Assembly: GCA_015709635.1 (NCBI GenBank)
Contig: CP054180.1
Location: 2,108,001 to 2,172,000, forward strand
Direction: 5' to 3'
Length of the DNA: 64,000 bases
Source of the DNA: Gammaproteobacteria bacterium
GTDB lineage: Bacteria; Pseudomonadota; Gammaproteobacteria; Burkholderiales; Nitrosomonadaceae
Of this stretch, positions 1 to 10,000 are shown piece after piece. Made by a program: the position numbers and the translations under genes. The notes under the pieces were generated by a model. It saw only the letters and a list, made by a program, of their open reading frames with translations. It was not told the DNA's origin and did no database searches. The first letter of the stretch is position 1; every line of letters starts with the position of its first letter.

Positions 1-424
1 TATTTGTCAGCTGCACTTTAACAGCGACATGACCACTGGTAGGAATGCTCACAACTTCCACCACACTCCAGCCACCGACGCCGCCACCAAGATTGGTAAC
101 AACGGCAATATTACCGCCGACAGCAAAAGCTGTTGATCCCAAGGGATTGCTTCCGGTCGCTTCGTCAGCAATTGCAACCGAAGCACCATTGGCATTTAAC
201 CACCAATTGGATGCAAAAGTACCGTGATTAACGAATTCTCTACCATTGAAGCTCAAACCGAGCGCGCCAGAAGGAGAAAAGTAACCGGCATTATCGATTC
301 TAGCGGAGGTAGTGCCAAAACCGCTAATCGTAACAGGCGCAGCTTGTGCTGCAGTAATAAATGTGCCACACAACGCAAAAGCTACTGCGTGTGCAAGACA
401 ACTTTTTTTCAATGCGAATTTCAT
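1..424 (-). CDS. Secreted protein of unknown function (3' part outside window)
   Basis: The gene starts at 424 and runs off the left edge, so only about 141 N-terminal residues are visible. The start is supported by a GGAG ribosome-binding site seven bases upstream. The first ~28 residues form a classical Sec signal peptide: a basic MKFALKKS start, a hydrophobic core and an AQA-type cleavage site. The mature part is rich in Gly, Val, Asn and Ser and predicts as beta strands, with no cofactor motif or cysteine. The composition resembles exported PEP-CTERM or extracellular proteins, but the C-terminus that would show an anchor is missing. It lies 311 bp downstream of pstB in the same direction, separated from it by a long palindrome, so it is probably transcribed separately. 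Confidence 0.75.
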   Translation of the reverse strand, partial: MKFALKKSCLAHAVAFALCGTFITAAQAAPVTISGFGTTSARIDNAGYFSPSGALGLSFNGREFVNHGTFASNWWLNANGASVAIADEATGSNPLGSTAFAVGGNIAVVTNLGGGVGGWSVVEVVSIPTSGHVAVKVQLTN

Positions 425-593
425 AATTCACTCCATAAATTTAAGATTGCAACAAAAACCGGTTATTCGTACTACGCCGACAGTCAGCTTCAAGTCATTC
501 ACTCTGCTACGCCACTTTAAATATGATTCAACCCAGAGATTCATCCACAACACCAACGTGCTTAATTATAGTTTTGTAAATCCTTAAGTACAT

Positions 594-651
594 AGAACAT
601 TTCTCCCTTTTTATTAGTACATATGTACTAACAAAAAGGGAGAAATGTTCT
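594..651. repeat. 58-bp near-perfect palindrome
   Basis: Two 29-base arms meet with no loop and match at all but one position, which would be a G-U pair in RNA. The outer arms read AACATTTCTCCC and the core is TTAGTACATATGTACTAA. It lies between the end of pstB and the next gene. It has no T-run on either side, so it does not look like an ordinary Rho-independent terminator. It could be an RNA-processing hairpin, a protein-binding site or the trace of a small mobile element. I saw no second copy in the window. Confidence 0.85.
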
Positions 652-735
652 TCGTGCCGGTAAATTTACAAGTGGATTTATGGATGAAATGCGCCGTCGG
701 GTTTCATAAATGAGTCTCGTGAAAACTTGAAGCGC

Positions 736-1515
736 TTAACCGAACTTACCGGTAATATAATCTTCCGTCTCGCGCTTCCGGGGCTTGGTAAAAATCGTAT
801 CGGTATCGCCAAACTCGATCAATTCGCCCAGATACATGTAAGCGGTATAGTCGGAAACACGAGCTGCTTGCTGCATGTTATGCGTCACAATCGCAATGGT
901 GTAATCTTCCTTCAATTGGAAGATCAAATTTTCGATGCGCGCGGTGGAAATCGGATCGAGCGCTGAAGTCGGTTCATCGAACAGCACCACCTCGGGCTTC
1001 ACCGCGATCGTACGCGCAATACACAAGCGCTGTTGCTGACCACCGGAAAGACTGGTGCCGCTTTGATTCAATTTGTCCTTGACTTCCTCCCACAGTGCAG
1101 CTTTTTGTAGCGCCCATTCCACCCGTTCGGCCAATTCGTAACGATTGAGCGTTTCATACAATTTCACACCAAATGCCACATTATCGAAGATCGACATCGG
1201 AAATGGCGTTGGCTTCTGAAATACCATCCCCATTTTGGCACGCAAAATATTTAAATCCTGCGCCTTGTCGAGAATATTCGCGCCGTCCACCATGACTTCC
1301 CCTTTGGCGATCTGGCTCGGGTATAGTTGATACATGCGATTCAACGTGCGTAGCAGGGTCGATTTCCCGCAACCGGAAGGGCCGATGAAAGCCGTGATTT
1401 TATTTTTCTGAATCTGCATGCTGATCGACTTCAGCGCATGAAACGAATCGTAATAAAAATTCAAATTGTTAATGGTGATTTTTGCAATATCCGCCGGTGA
1501 ATGGTCGTCAGTCAT
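736..1515 (-). CDS. pstB: PstB, phosphate ABC transporter ATPase
   Basis: This is the ATP-hydrolysing subunit of the high-affinity phosphate importer, acting on the cytoplasmic face of the PstCA channel. The 259-residue protein has Walker A GPSGCGKST at about residues 45-53, the PstB-type signature LSGGQQQRLCIART, Walker B VLFDEPTSALDP and a switch histidine in IVTHNMQQA. The start MTDDHSP at 1515 is chosen because it begins eight bases after the pstA stop and gives the usual PstB length. An upstream in-frame start would add 33 unconserved residues that overlap pstA. It is the last pst gene; phoU, often next in this operon, is absent. Confidence 0.96.
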   Translation of the reverse strand: MTDDHSPADIAKITINNLNFYYDSFHALKSISMQIQKNKITAFIGPSGCGKSTLLRTLNRMYQLYPSQIAKGEVMVDGANILDKAQDLNILRAKMGMVFQKPTPFPMSIFDNVAFGVKLYETLNRYELAERVEWALQKAALWEEVKDKLNQSGTSLSGGQQQRLCIARTIAVKPEVVLFDEPTSALDPISTARIENLIFQLKEDYTIAIVTHNMQQAARVSDYTAYMYLGELIEFGDTDTIFTKPRKRETEDYITGKFG

Positions 1516-1523
1516 TTTTGATT

Positions 1524-2369
1524 TCAGTTTAAAAGGTCGTTTTTGTGCAAGAAAAAGCGCGTCGCAATATTTAATCCAAGAACGCTCAGCGTGATCAACA
1601 ACGCACCGGTCCAAGCCAATTCCTGCCAGTATTCGTAAGGACTCATGGCAAATTGAAAAATGACGACGGGCAGATTCGCCATCGGGCGGTTCATATCCGC
1701 ATTCCAGAACTGATTGTTAAGCGCGGTAAACAACAAAGGCGCCGTTTCACCACTAATGCGCGCAACCGCCAATAAAATACCGGTCATGATGCCAACCCTG
1801 GAAGCGCGCCAAGTGACCAGCGTAACCACTTTCCAGTACGGCGCACCCAATGCGATCGCGGCCTCGCGCAAGCTATTGGGAATGAGCCGCAGCATATCTT
1901 CGGTGGTGCGCACGACAACCGGGATAACGATCAATGACAGTGCCAGTGCGCCGGCCCAGCCGGAAAAATGACCGACTTTGGCGACATAGATCGTATAAAC
2001 AAAAAGACCGATGACAATGGATGGCGCGGATAACAATATGTCGTTCACAAAGCGGGTAGCCGGTGCAAGCCATCCACGTTGACCAAATTCAGCCAAATAA
2101 GTGCCAGCCATGATACCGACCGGCGTACCGATGAATGTCGCCAGCGCAACCATGACCAGACTGCCAAAAATCGCATTCAGTAAACCGCCGGTATCGCCCG
2201 GTGCCGGCGTCATTTGCGTAAAAATAGTATGACTGACTCCGCTCAGCCCCTTATCGAACAGAGTCAACAAAATCCAGAACAACCAAAACAAGCCGAACAG
2301 CATCGCCAAAACGGAAAACGTCAGATTGATTGCATTAACGATACGGCGGCGGGTATAAATGGAAATCAT
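1524..2369 (-). CDS. pstA: PstA, phosphate ABC transporter permease
   Basis: One of two inner-membrane permease subunits of the phosphate importer. The 281 residues contain about six hydrophobic segments and the binding-protein-dependent permease loop EAAIALGAPYWKVVTLVTW, which contacts the PstB ATPase. The length is normal for PstA. It follows pstC after a 9-base gap and precedes pstB by 8 bases, so the genes are almost certainly co-transcribed from the Pho box before pstS. Confidence 0.95.
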   Translation of the reverse strand: MISIYTRRRIVNAINLTFSVLAMLFGLFWLFWILLTLFDKGLSGVSHTIFTQMTPAPGDTGGLLNAIFGSLVMVALATFIGTPVGIMAGTYLAEFGQRGWLAPATRFVNDILLSAPSIVIGLFVYTIYVAKVGHFSGWAGALALSLIVIPVVVRTTEDMLRLIPNSLREAAIALGAPYWKVVTLVTWRASRVGIMTGILLAVARISGETAPLLFTALNNQFWNADMNRPMANLPVVIFQFAMSPYEYWQELAWTGALLITLSVLGLNIATRFFLHKNDLLN

Positions 2370-2378
2370 AATATGGCC

Positions 2379-3341
2379 TTAGGAAGCAGTACCTTCACGC
2401 TTCTTCAATCGTAACAAAAGAATTTTAGAGCAAGCCAGCACCACGAAAGTGATCAGGAACAAAATCAGCCCTAGCTCGATCAAGGCCGCGGTATACAAAT
2501 CGCCATCGGCTTCCGTGAATTCATTCGCCAATGCGGAAGCGATGCTGTTTCCCGGCATGAAAAGCGATGCGTGCAACTGGTGTGAGTTGCCGATGACAAA
2601 TGTAACCGCCATCGTCTCACCCAACGCACGGCCGAAACCGAGCATAATCCCGCCGACCACACCGCTTTTAGTGTACGGAAGAACCACATACCAAATAACT
2701 TCCCAGGTCGTCGCACCTAGCCCATAGGCCGATTCTTTGAGCAGCGCGGGGACGACTTCAAAAACATCGCGCATGACCGAAGAAATAAAAGGAATTACCA
2801 TGATAGCCAGGATAATACCGGCCGTCAGCATGCCGATACCCATGAAGGCGCCCTCGAACAAAAAGCCGATTCCCGCGATTTCGCCCAACGTACCCTGAAT
2901 CCACGGCTGTATATGTTGAGCAAAAAAAGGAGCAAATACGAACAATCCCCACATACCGTAAATAATGCTGGGAATACCAGCCAGCAGTTCAATGGCCGTC
3001 CCTAGCGGACGACGTAACCAGGGTGGGGATAATTCGGTCAGAAACAGCGCAATGCCAAAACTGACCGGAATCCCGATCGACAATGCAATCAGCGAAGTAA
3101 TCAATGTCCCGATGATGGGCACCAGCGCACCGAACTTCTCCGTGACCGGATTCCACTGCGTACTCCATAGAAAATCGGAACCGAACGTTTGTAGCGCCGG
3201 CCAGCTGCCGATAATCAGAGAGCCGATTAAAGCAGCCAGCAGCAGAAAAACAACCATCGTAAAAAATAAAGTTGCTCTGCGGAATATCGAATCAAGGAGC
3301 CGTTGCCTTTTTAATTTTGTTGCGGCGTGTGCTGTTGACAT
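2379..3341 (-). CDS. pstC: PstC, phosphate ABC transporter permease
   Basis: Second inner-membrane permease subunit of the phosphate importer. It has a short hydrophilic N-terminus, then about six transmembrane segments. The ABC-permease coupling loop reads LLKESAYGLGATTWEVIWYV. I use the start MSTAHAATK at 3341 (320 aa), which matches the usual PstC N-terminus. An in-frame start at 3416 would add 25 residues. Neither candidate has a strong ribosome-binding site, so the exact start is uncertain. It lies between pstS and pstA in the standard pstSCAB order. Confidence 0.93.
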   Translation of the reverse strand: MSTAHAATKLKRQRLLDSIFRRATLFFTMVVFLLLAALIGSLIIGSWPALQTFGSDFLWSTQWNPVTEKFGALVPIIGTLITSLIALSIGIPVSFGIALFLTELSPPWLRRPLGTAIELLAGIPSIIYGMWGLFVFAPFFAQHIQPWIQGTLGEIAGIGFLFEGAFMGIGMLTAGIILAIMVIPFISSVMRDVFEVVPALLKESAYGLGATTWEVIWYVVLPYTKSGVVGGIMLGFGRALGETMAVTFVIGNSHQLHASLFMPGNSIASALANEFTEADGDLYTAALIELGLILFLITFVVLACSKILLLRLKKREGTAS

Positions 3342-3450
3342 CGTTTTTGTCACGCCGGATTGAAGGCGCGCAAGGCTTATTTTAGTGATAACCGCTAGCA
3401 GGAAATGATGGCGCATGGTTATTAGGCAATCTTGGATTTTTTACCGATGC

Positions 3451-4494
3451 TTATTGCGCTGCGTAAATCACTTGACCTGCCTTACCCTTGATCCTTGTTC
3501 TCCAGGAATCCTCAATCAGCTTCACGATATCGTCCGGCAATGGAATGTAATCGAGCTCCAAAGCTATCTCGTCACCGTGCGCATAAGCCCACTCAAAGAA
3601 CTTCAACACCTCCAATGCTTGTGCAGGATTCTCCTGAGCTTGATGCATCAGCACAAAAGTAGCACCGGTGATGGGCCAGCTGTTCTGCCCGGGTTTATTG
3701 GTAAGAATCTCGTAAAATCCCGCATTCTTGTCCCAGAGCGTATTGATGGCAGCCGCCTTGAAGCTGTCTTCGGCCGGTATGACATAAAAACCGTCGCGAT
3801 TCTGCAATTGCACAAAACTCATTTTATTCTGTTTGGCGTAAGCCGCTTCCACGTAGCCGATTGAATTCTTGATTTGCTTCACGAAGTTGGCAACGCCCTC
3901 GTTACCTTTCCCACCGGTACCGATTGGCCAGGCTACCGAAGCATCGGCACCGATCCTTTCTTTCCACTCCGCGTTGACTTTGCTCAGATAATCGGTAAAC
4001 AGGAAAGTTGTGCCGGAACCGTCCGCGCGATGCACCACGGTAATGTTATTGGCTGGTAAATGAATGCCGCTATTCAATTCGGCAATCACCGGATCATTCC
4101 ATTTTTTAATTTTGCCAAGAAAAATATCGGCAAGAACAACTCCGGTTAATTTGATCTCACCTCCCTTTACGCCTTCCAAATTGATTACCGGCACTACGCC
4201 GCCAATAACGGTAGGAAATTGAGTCAAACCGCTTTTTTCCAGCTCTTCTACCGTCAGCGGTTTATCCGAGGCACCAAAATCGACAGTCTTGGCCTTGATT
4301 TGCTTGATGCCTCCGCCGGAACCAATCGATTGGTAATTTAAACGGATGCCGGTTACTTTTTTATAGGCATCCGCCCATTTGGCATAAATCGGGTAAGGAA
4401 AAGTCGCACCGGCGCCGGTGATATCGGCAGCAATTGCCGGAGTAACAAAAAATACAGCAATAGAAATAAGTAATAAGCCAAATCGCAGTTTCAT
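3451..4494 (-). CDS. pstS: PstS, periplasmic phosphate-binding protein
   Basis: Periplasmic receptor that captures inorganic phosphate and hands it to PstCA. The 347-residue precursor has a 22-residue signal peptide ending in AIAA. The phosphate-binding elements of the PstS family follow: GAGATFPYPIY after the signal, SIGSGGGIKQI, DFGASDKPL and RADGSGTTFLFTDYL. The start has a good GGGAG ribosome-binding site. A consensus Pho box lies 61-78 bases upstream, so it heads a phosphate-starvation-induced operon. Length and domain layout are normal. Confidence 0.97.
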   Translation of the reverse strand: MKLRFGLLLISIAVFFVTPAIAADITGAGATFPYPIYAKWADAYKKVTGIRLNYQSIGSGGGIKQIKAKTVDFGASDKPLTVEELEKSGLTQFPTVIGGVVPVINLEGVKGGEIKLTGVVLADIFLGKIKKWNDPVIAELNSGIHLPANNITVVHRADGSGTTFLFTDYLSKVNAEWKERIGADASVAWPIGTGGKGNEGVANFVKQIKNSIGYVEAAYAKQNKMSFVQLQNRDGFYVIPAEDSFKAAAINTLWDKNAGFYEILTNKPGQNSWPITGATFVLMHQAQENPAQALEVLKFFEWAYAHGDEIALELDYIPLPDDIVKLIEDSWRTRIKGKAGQVIYAAQ

Positions 4495-4554
4495 CTAACA
4501 TTCTCCCACTAGGAAATAACGTACACATTGAGGTAGAAATCTTAATTGGCTGAT

Positions 4555-4572
4555 ATGACAGGAATATGACAA
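4555..4572 (-). promoter_or_regulatory. Pho box upstream of pstS
   Basis: Read on the minus strand the site is TTGTCAT, ATTC, CTGTCAT: two near-consensus PhoB 7-mers separated by exactly 4 bp, the classical 18-bp arrangement. It lies 61-78 bases before the pstS start codon, the right place for PhoB to recruit RNA polymerase. Confidence 0.9.
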
Positions 4573-4585
4573 ACCGGTATACATG

Positions 4586-4632
4586 AAAAACCTCCCGGGA
4601 TGAATCTGCCACTGGCAGCGGCAGCCGGGAGG
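4586..4632 (-). terminator. Intrinsic terminator downstream of the beta-helix gene
   Basis: On the minus strand a nested hairpin (outer arms CCTCCCGG/CCGGGAGG, inner arms CTGCC/GGCAG) is followed directly by five T residues. It is 237 bases beyond the stop of the gene ending at 4869 and just upstream of the pstS Pho box. It probably separates transcription of the beta-helix gene from pstSCAB. A smaller CACTTC/GAAGTG hairpin lies near 4711-4729 in the same gap. Confidence 0.7.
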
Positions 4633-4868
4633 CCCACTTCGAGAAGAAAACGACTTACAGTCAGAAAATAGAACCCAATTCAAAACGCCCCCGATCTCTT
4701 GGATCGTCGTGACACTTCTCCAGTCGAAGTGCTTGGGCTAAGCGGTTTTATCTACACTATTAGAGGGGAGCGTAGATGACCATCAACCTGCAACTCGCAT
4801 TTGTCTAAGTGATCAATAAACCACCGGAAACATGGCGAGTAAATGAAATGAAATCACCGTAGAGCCGG

Positions 4869-6467
4869 TTAAAACGGGAAAGTCCATTCCTTGGTCCAAT
4901 CATCGCTTGCGTCTTTGAATGCGCCTGCGAAATCGACGACATCGAAGAACGCATCGCCAACCGCAGCACCCCCTAATGTCAAAGGCGATCCGGTTTTGGG
5001 TAAATAACCATCCAGCAATGGATCTTCTGCTTTATTTTCCGGTTGAGACGAGAACCAATCAGATACTTTAAACGTCGCACCATCTCCATCCGCAAAATTC
5101 TTAGCGCACTGAACAAAAGAATTTTGCATCGTCAATTCGCCCGTTAAACTACCTGGAGCACCGGCATTGGCATAAGTCGATGCGCTATCAATCCGCACAC
5201 AAACCGGTGAACCGGTAATGACAGAATTCCAAATATTCCCCGCTGTGCCGCGGCGCAGCAAAATACCTTCCGTAGCACCGGTATCATTGCGGCCGATAAT
5301 GGTGAAGTTGGATAAAACAGGATGCGCACGTGGCAGGCTGTCGTGGTTTTTCTCGTTATTATCCGCTTCGATACCGCGGTCACCGATACCGGCGGATTGT
5401 TTCACCAGAACGAATTGTGCCTGGCCTTTGAAGCCGCTGGTCCAATCGAACGCATCGTCACGATTGTCAGTCAACACCAAATGCTTCATCCGCACCGTAC
5501 CGCCGAACATTTCCACACCGTCGTCCAAACCGGCATGCACTTGTACATAATTAATCACCGTACCTGAACCGACACCCATCAGCGTCAAGCCATTGAGTTC
5601 TTCGTCCGGACGGACGGCAAATCCGGCAAAAAGAATTTGCGTGTATTTAATGACACCGCTGTTATCGGTTGGATTGTTACCGCCGAAAAATTCCGACGTA
5701 ATCGCTTCAAAAGGCGCTTCGCACAGCGGCACACCCACATTACAACCATTGATCGGCGCATTACCGGCGATCAGCAAGCCACCCCATTCACCGGGTGATT
5801 GTTGCAATGGACCGGACATCACAATCGGATTATCCGGGGTTCCTTCCGCCATGATTTTGGAACCGCGTCTCACGAACAGATAATCCGCTCCCGACTGACC
5901 GAAGATTTTGGTGCCGGGATTAATGGTAAGGGTTGCACTTTGTGTGTTATTGCCGCCGACATAAACGCCACCCGATAAAATCCAATTGATGTTTTTCGTC
6001 AGAGTGACATCCGCTTTTATTTCACCGTTCAACATACAAGAACCGGCGCTAGGACCTGCCGTTGCAAAACTCGGGCAACCTTGGAATGCGTTATTGACAA
6101 GCTGATCCACGGCAAAACGCAAGGGATTGGAACCGGGCACTAACTTTAATTTTGTGTAAAAATCATCCGCTCCGACGGTAACCGACGCGATGTGCACCGC
6201 GCTGGTATCGGAATCAAAAACGTTACGCTGACCGGTCGTTGCCGCAATGGGACTGGCGGCAATCAACTGCAGATCGCTGCCGCTTAATTGCAATTGCGCG
6301 CTGTAGAATGAAGATGTGCTGCCGCTTAAAACTTCCACGACAGGCAGATTGACAATACCCGTTGCCGGATCAAAAGTTGCAGTTGCTGCGTGCCCGTTCA
6401 GTGCGGTAGCACTCAGCAAAACTGCTGATGCAGTAATTATTTTTTTTATATGACTTGGCTTAAACAT
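4869..6467 (-). CDS. Secreted right-handed beta-helix protein of the Pho/TonB cluster
   Basis: A 532-residue exported protein with a signal peptide of about 27 residues ending in NGHA. The body shows turn-rich repeats typical of right-handed parallel beta-helices, for example LTINPGTKIFGQSGADYLFV, IMAEGTPDNPIVMSG and VINYVQVHAGLDDGVEMFGG. Several cysteines could form disulfides. It ends in WTFPF, an aromatic C-terminus. No catalytic motif is recognisable. Its position downstream of a TonB-dependent receptor and next to pstS suggests a surface or periplasmic partner for phosphorus scavenging, perhaps ligand binding or polymer cleavage; this is inference. A candidate Pho box precedes it. The start is placed at the signal-peptide Met. 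Confidence 0.85.
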   Translation of the reverse strand: MFKPSHIKKIITASAVLLSATALNGHAATATFDPATGIVNLPVVEVLSGSTSSFYSAQLQLSGSDLQLIAASPIAATTGQRNVFDSDTSAVHIASVTVGADDFYTKLKLVPGSNPLRFAVDQLVNNAFQGCPSFATAGPSAGSCMLNGEIKADVTLTKNINWILSGGVYVGGNNTQSATLTINPGTKIFGQSGADYLFVRRGSKIMAEGTPDNPIVMSGPLQQSPGEWGGLLIAGNAPINGCNVGVPLCEAPFEAITSEFFGGNNPTDNSGVIKYTQILFAGFAVRPDEELNGLTLMGVGSGTVINYVQVHAGLDDGVEMFGGTVRMKHLVLTDNRDDAFDWTSGFKGQAQFVLVKQSAGIGDRGIEADNNEKNHDSLPRAHPVLSNFTIIGRNDTGATEGILLRRGTAGNIWNSVITGSPVCVRIDSASTYANAGAPGSLTGELTMQNSFVQCAKNFADGDGATFKVSDWFSSQPENKAEDPLLDGYLPKTGSPLTLGGAAVGDAFFDVVDFAGAFKDASDDWTKEWTFPF

Positions 6468-6517
6468 AATTTGCTTACCTCAGAGTTGTTTTGAGTATGC
6501 AAATCTATCAAGCCCAA

Positions 6518-6535
6518 ATGACAGTGGTATTACGT
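6518..6535 (-). promoter_or_regulatory. Candidate Pho box before the beta-helix gene
   Basis: On the minus strand the site reads ACGTAAT, ACCA, CTGTCAT. The second 7-mer is perfect. The first matches 4 of 7 and resembles the degenerate half of the phoB box. It is 51-68 bases upstream of the beta-helix start. It is weaker than the pstS site. Confidence 0.5.
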
Positions 6536-6593
6536 GAATATGAAAACTGATATCGCTATCAAACTACCCCCACCTTGATCATTACCGAAACAA

Positions 6594-6881
6594 TTAGAAC
6601 CTAGTCCAATGATCCGCGACAATTTGCCCGTTCTCAATGATAAAGCGGTAGTTATAGTCATCTATGCGGTAAGTCCAGACTTCCCGCTTGATATAGATAA
6701 TGCCGCCGAAAGCCCGGGTTTGCACAAGTCCCAGATCCATCCGGATATGCGGCTCGCCCATATTGATCAGCAGCTTATCCGCTAAATCACCCTTGGAAAT
6801 GATATTGCCGTTAGGTGCGCGAAAACCGCTCAGCAGCATAACCAATGCAACTGCAGTTAACAAAAGGAAGAATTTTTTCAT
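6594..6881 (-). CDS. Small secreted DUF2845-like protein
   Basis: A 95-residue protein with an N-terminal hydrophobic signal (MKKFFLLLTAVALVMLLSGF). The short mature domain has the pattern ISKGD, GEPHIR, EVWTYR and IENGQIV, which I recognise as DUF2845/SmpA-like: small exported proteins with a GD...GEP...WxY layout. A GAGGA ribosome-binding site supports the start. There is no lipobox cysteine. It lies between the TonB receptor and the beta-helix gene in the same orientation, so it probably belongs to the same phosphate-starvation block. Its biochemical role is unknown. Confidence 0.8.
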   Translation of the reverse strand: MKKFFLLLTAVALVMLLSGFRAPNGNIISKGDLADKLLINMGEPHIRMDLGLVQTRAFGGIIYIKREVWTYRIDDYNYRFIIENGQIVADHWTRF

Positions 6882-7029
6882 GATGCAATCCTCGTCAAAA
6901 ATGGTTTGTCCGTGCGGAAAACTTCCCGCTGCCGGATACCACTTTAACCCGAGGAAAATTAATGCAGACTGAACCGCTGAGAGGATTTACCGGCAGCAGC
7001 TCGTGCTGCTTATTTTGAAAAAATTTTGA

Positions 7030-10000
7030 TTAATACGCCAAGCGCACACTGAGATTAAAAAAGCGCCCGCGGCGGAACGCCCGGGTGACCTCGTCACCTT
7101 GGGTCACGCGAATCTCGGAATCGAGCAAGTTTTGCATGGAAACTTGCATCGACAATCCTTTATACAAATTCTGGCTAAAGACAAAATCCAGCTGGTGCAC
7201 GGGTTGCTCGTATTTATCCGGCGCACCCAGCACGCCGGCCGCCATAATGCGTCTGCTGGAGACGTTGTATAACAGGGTAGCCTGCGTTTTCCACTGCGGA
7301 TTGTCATAGCCGATCTGAAAATTGACGATTTGCGCGGAGTGACCTTGCAGCGGCCGGTCGTTGGTCGTTTGCGCTTTCAGATTCTCGGCATTCAATTGCA
7401 CATTCGAGGCCGACCAGGTGTAGTTGCCACCGACATAAAAATTCTGTAACACGGGATGCACAAAATCCAATTTTTTCAGGAGCTCCAACTCAAATCCGAA
7501 AATCCTCGCTTTATCGGTATTCTGATAGGTATTGAGACCGGCGGTACCCGGCACCGCAACCAACTCGATCGGTCGAGTCAAATCTTTCCAGAAAAATCCG
7601 GCAAAAATATTTTCTGTCGGCGACAAGTAATATTCCCAGCGCAAATCCCAATTGGTAATGGCCGTTTGCTTCAGGTTGGGGTTACCGACAGTTTCCTGAT
7701 TGGTATTGATATCGGTAAACGGGGCTGACGATAATTCCCTGAAATCCGGGCGTGACAACGTTTGACTGAAACCGGCGCGCAGCTGCTGCTTAGCGGTAAG
7801 AAACAGCGTGGCGACCGCGGACGGCAGCATATCCACCCGGCTCAACCGGGCTGTCGTAGGATTGTTGTTCAGCGTGAAGGTATTAACCCGCTGATCGTTG
7901 TCTTCCCAGCGCAATCCGCCGGTAATGTTGAGCCGGTCGTACATCAGCCAATCCACTTTCCCGTAGTAAGAAAAGAGATCCTGGCTAGCATTGTACTTGT
8001 CGCTGGGGCGCGTCACATCGCGCAGCTGAAATCCATTGCTGCCGATATACTGCGGCTGCAATATGCTTTGCAACGACGACTGCGCGAAAACCGCCGGATT
8101 AAACCCATCCGGACCGACCGGAAAGTAATTGAACCGCTGGATCGTCGAATCTCTTGATTTGCTCTGGGTGATAAAACCGCTGCCTAAAATCACCTTATGA
8201 TTGAACGACGGTTGTACCGGCAGTTTTCCATCGACCCGCCAGCTCTGATCCTTATCGACCAAATCCGCATACATGATTTGGTTATTATCCGCGCGTTGCG
8301 CAAAGAAATAGTTACCTTCTCTATCGGCGTCAAAACGGTAATCGCGCGTTTTAGGCTCATCCCGGTTGGCGGTGGCGTTGGTATACAGCCAGTTTATGGA
8401 AAAATCCTTCAACCAATCGAATTGATGTTCTCCGCCTACTTGGGCCATCAGCAGTTGATTGGAAAAGAACTTCAGCCTGGTTCTGCGGATATCGTTGGTT
8501 TCCGCATCGGTAAATCCTTGCGAGATCCTGGCTTCATCGAACGCCTGGCGCAGAAACATCGTTCTGGCGAATAGCTTGTGATGATCTTTGTATTGCAATT
8601 CCGTGCCCGCATAACCGGTCAGCTGCGCTTCGCTTAACGAGCGCTGCATATAAAAATCCTGAATCTTCCGCAAGCTGCCGTCACCCGTGTCGGCGGCGAC
8701 AAATTCCCGGTTAATTTCATTCTGTTTCCTGAATTCGCGTTTCCACCCGGCCGCACCGATATAACCCAGGCGGAAATCGCCGAAGGTGAAGCTATCGCCG
8801 ACGGATGCCTGAATACCGGTATCGGGTGCGCGTTTTTTCCGGTCGACGTTCCATACACCGGATAAATCTTCACCAAACCGCTCGATCTGCGCGGGCGTAA
8901 AGCCGGTGGGATTAAAAACAGATGCCGGCCTTATCGTCCCGCCATCCTTGGTCGCATCTGCAATCGAATCCGGCAATGCACGGGCACCATCGTCGAAGCT
9001 CGTAAAATCAAGCCCACCTCCCTTGTAGGCCAGGCCGTCCTGAAACGTCGTATTGTCATTGAGGCCCGCTTGCAAATTCAGATTAAAGAAAAACGCATCG
9101 GGAATTCCACGCGTGCGCATCTCCAGCGTACCGCCGGCAAACTCCGCGGGACGGTCGGGCGAATAGGTTTTTTGCACCATCACACTTTCCAGGATATTGG
9201 TCGGAAACAAATCCAGCGGCACGACACGCCGGGTCGCATCCGGACTGGGGATTGCGGCGCCATTGACCAGCGTCGAGGAAAAACGCTCACCCAGGCCGCG
9301 GATAAAAATGAATTGACCGCCTACCAGCGTTAACCCGGAAGCCCGCCGCAGCGCGCTGGCGGCATCGCTGTCGCCCGCCCGGCTGAATTGTTCGGCACCC
9401 AAAACCGTCGCCACCGATGTTGCCGTGCGTTGTTCCTCGATCACCGATGCCACGGTTCCGGCAAGATGCGGCTCCAGCACCACGTATTCGGCCAACTCCA
9501 CGCCTGCCGGCGTTAGCTTGAAGCTTAACGGCGTGCTTTGATCCTTTTCAATTTTTACTTCATCCAAGGTCTGACTGCTGTAAGCGTTGTGCAGCAGGGA
9601 AACACTGTAACTGCCCGCCGGTATGGTTGCGCTAACCTGACCTTGTTCATCGGTGCGGAATTTTTGTTTCAAACCGCTAAAAAAAACTTGCACGTCTTTG
9701 ACCGGCTTTTGTGTCTCCGCCGATATCACTTGCACCGTAATCGTTCCTTCACCCTCATCACGCTTCACTTCCCCAACCTTTTCCGATCCCGCCATCGTAC
9801 CCGCCACAGAACTTTCGATATTCAGCAACGGTTTCTTCTTACCGGCATAGAAAGTAATAAGAATCTGCGCGTTCTCAGCGGGACGCAATGGCAGGTCGAA
9901 AGTAAATTCCTGTTTTTTTGTTTTGATAGTGAATTGATAAAATCCGGGCGGCAGTTTCCCGGCCAAACTTCCGCTCGCATTGGTTTTCAGCGGCGCATCG

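Noticed and set aside
6990..7015. AGCAGC/GCTGCT hairpin after the TonB receptor as terminator
   Set aside because: The T-run lies on the plus-strand side, where no gene ends; it does not fit a minus-strand terminator.
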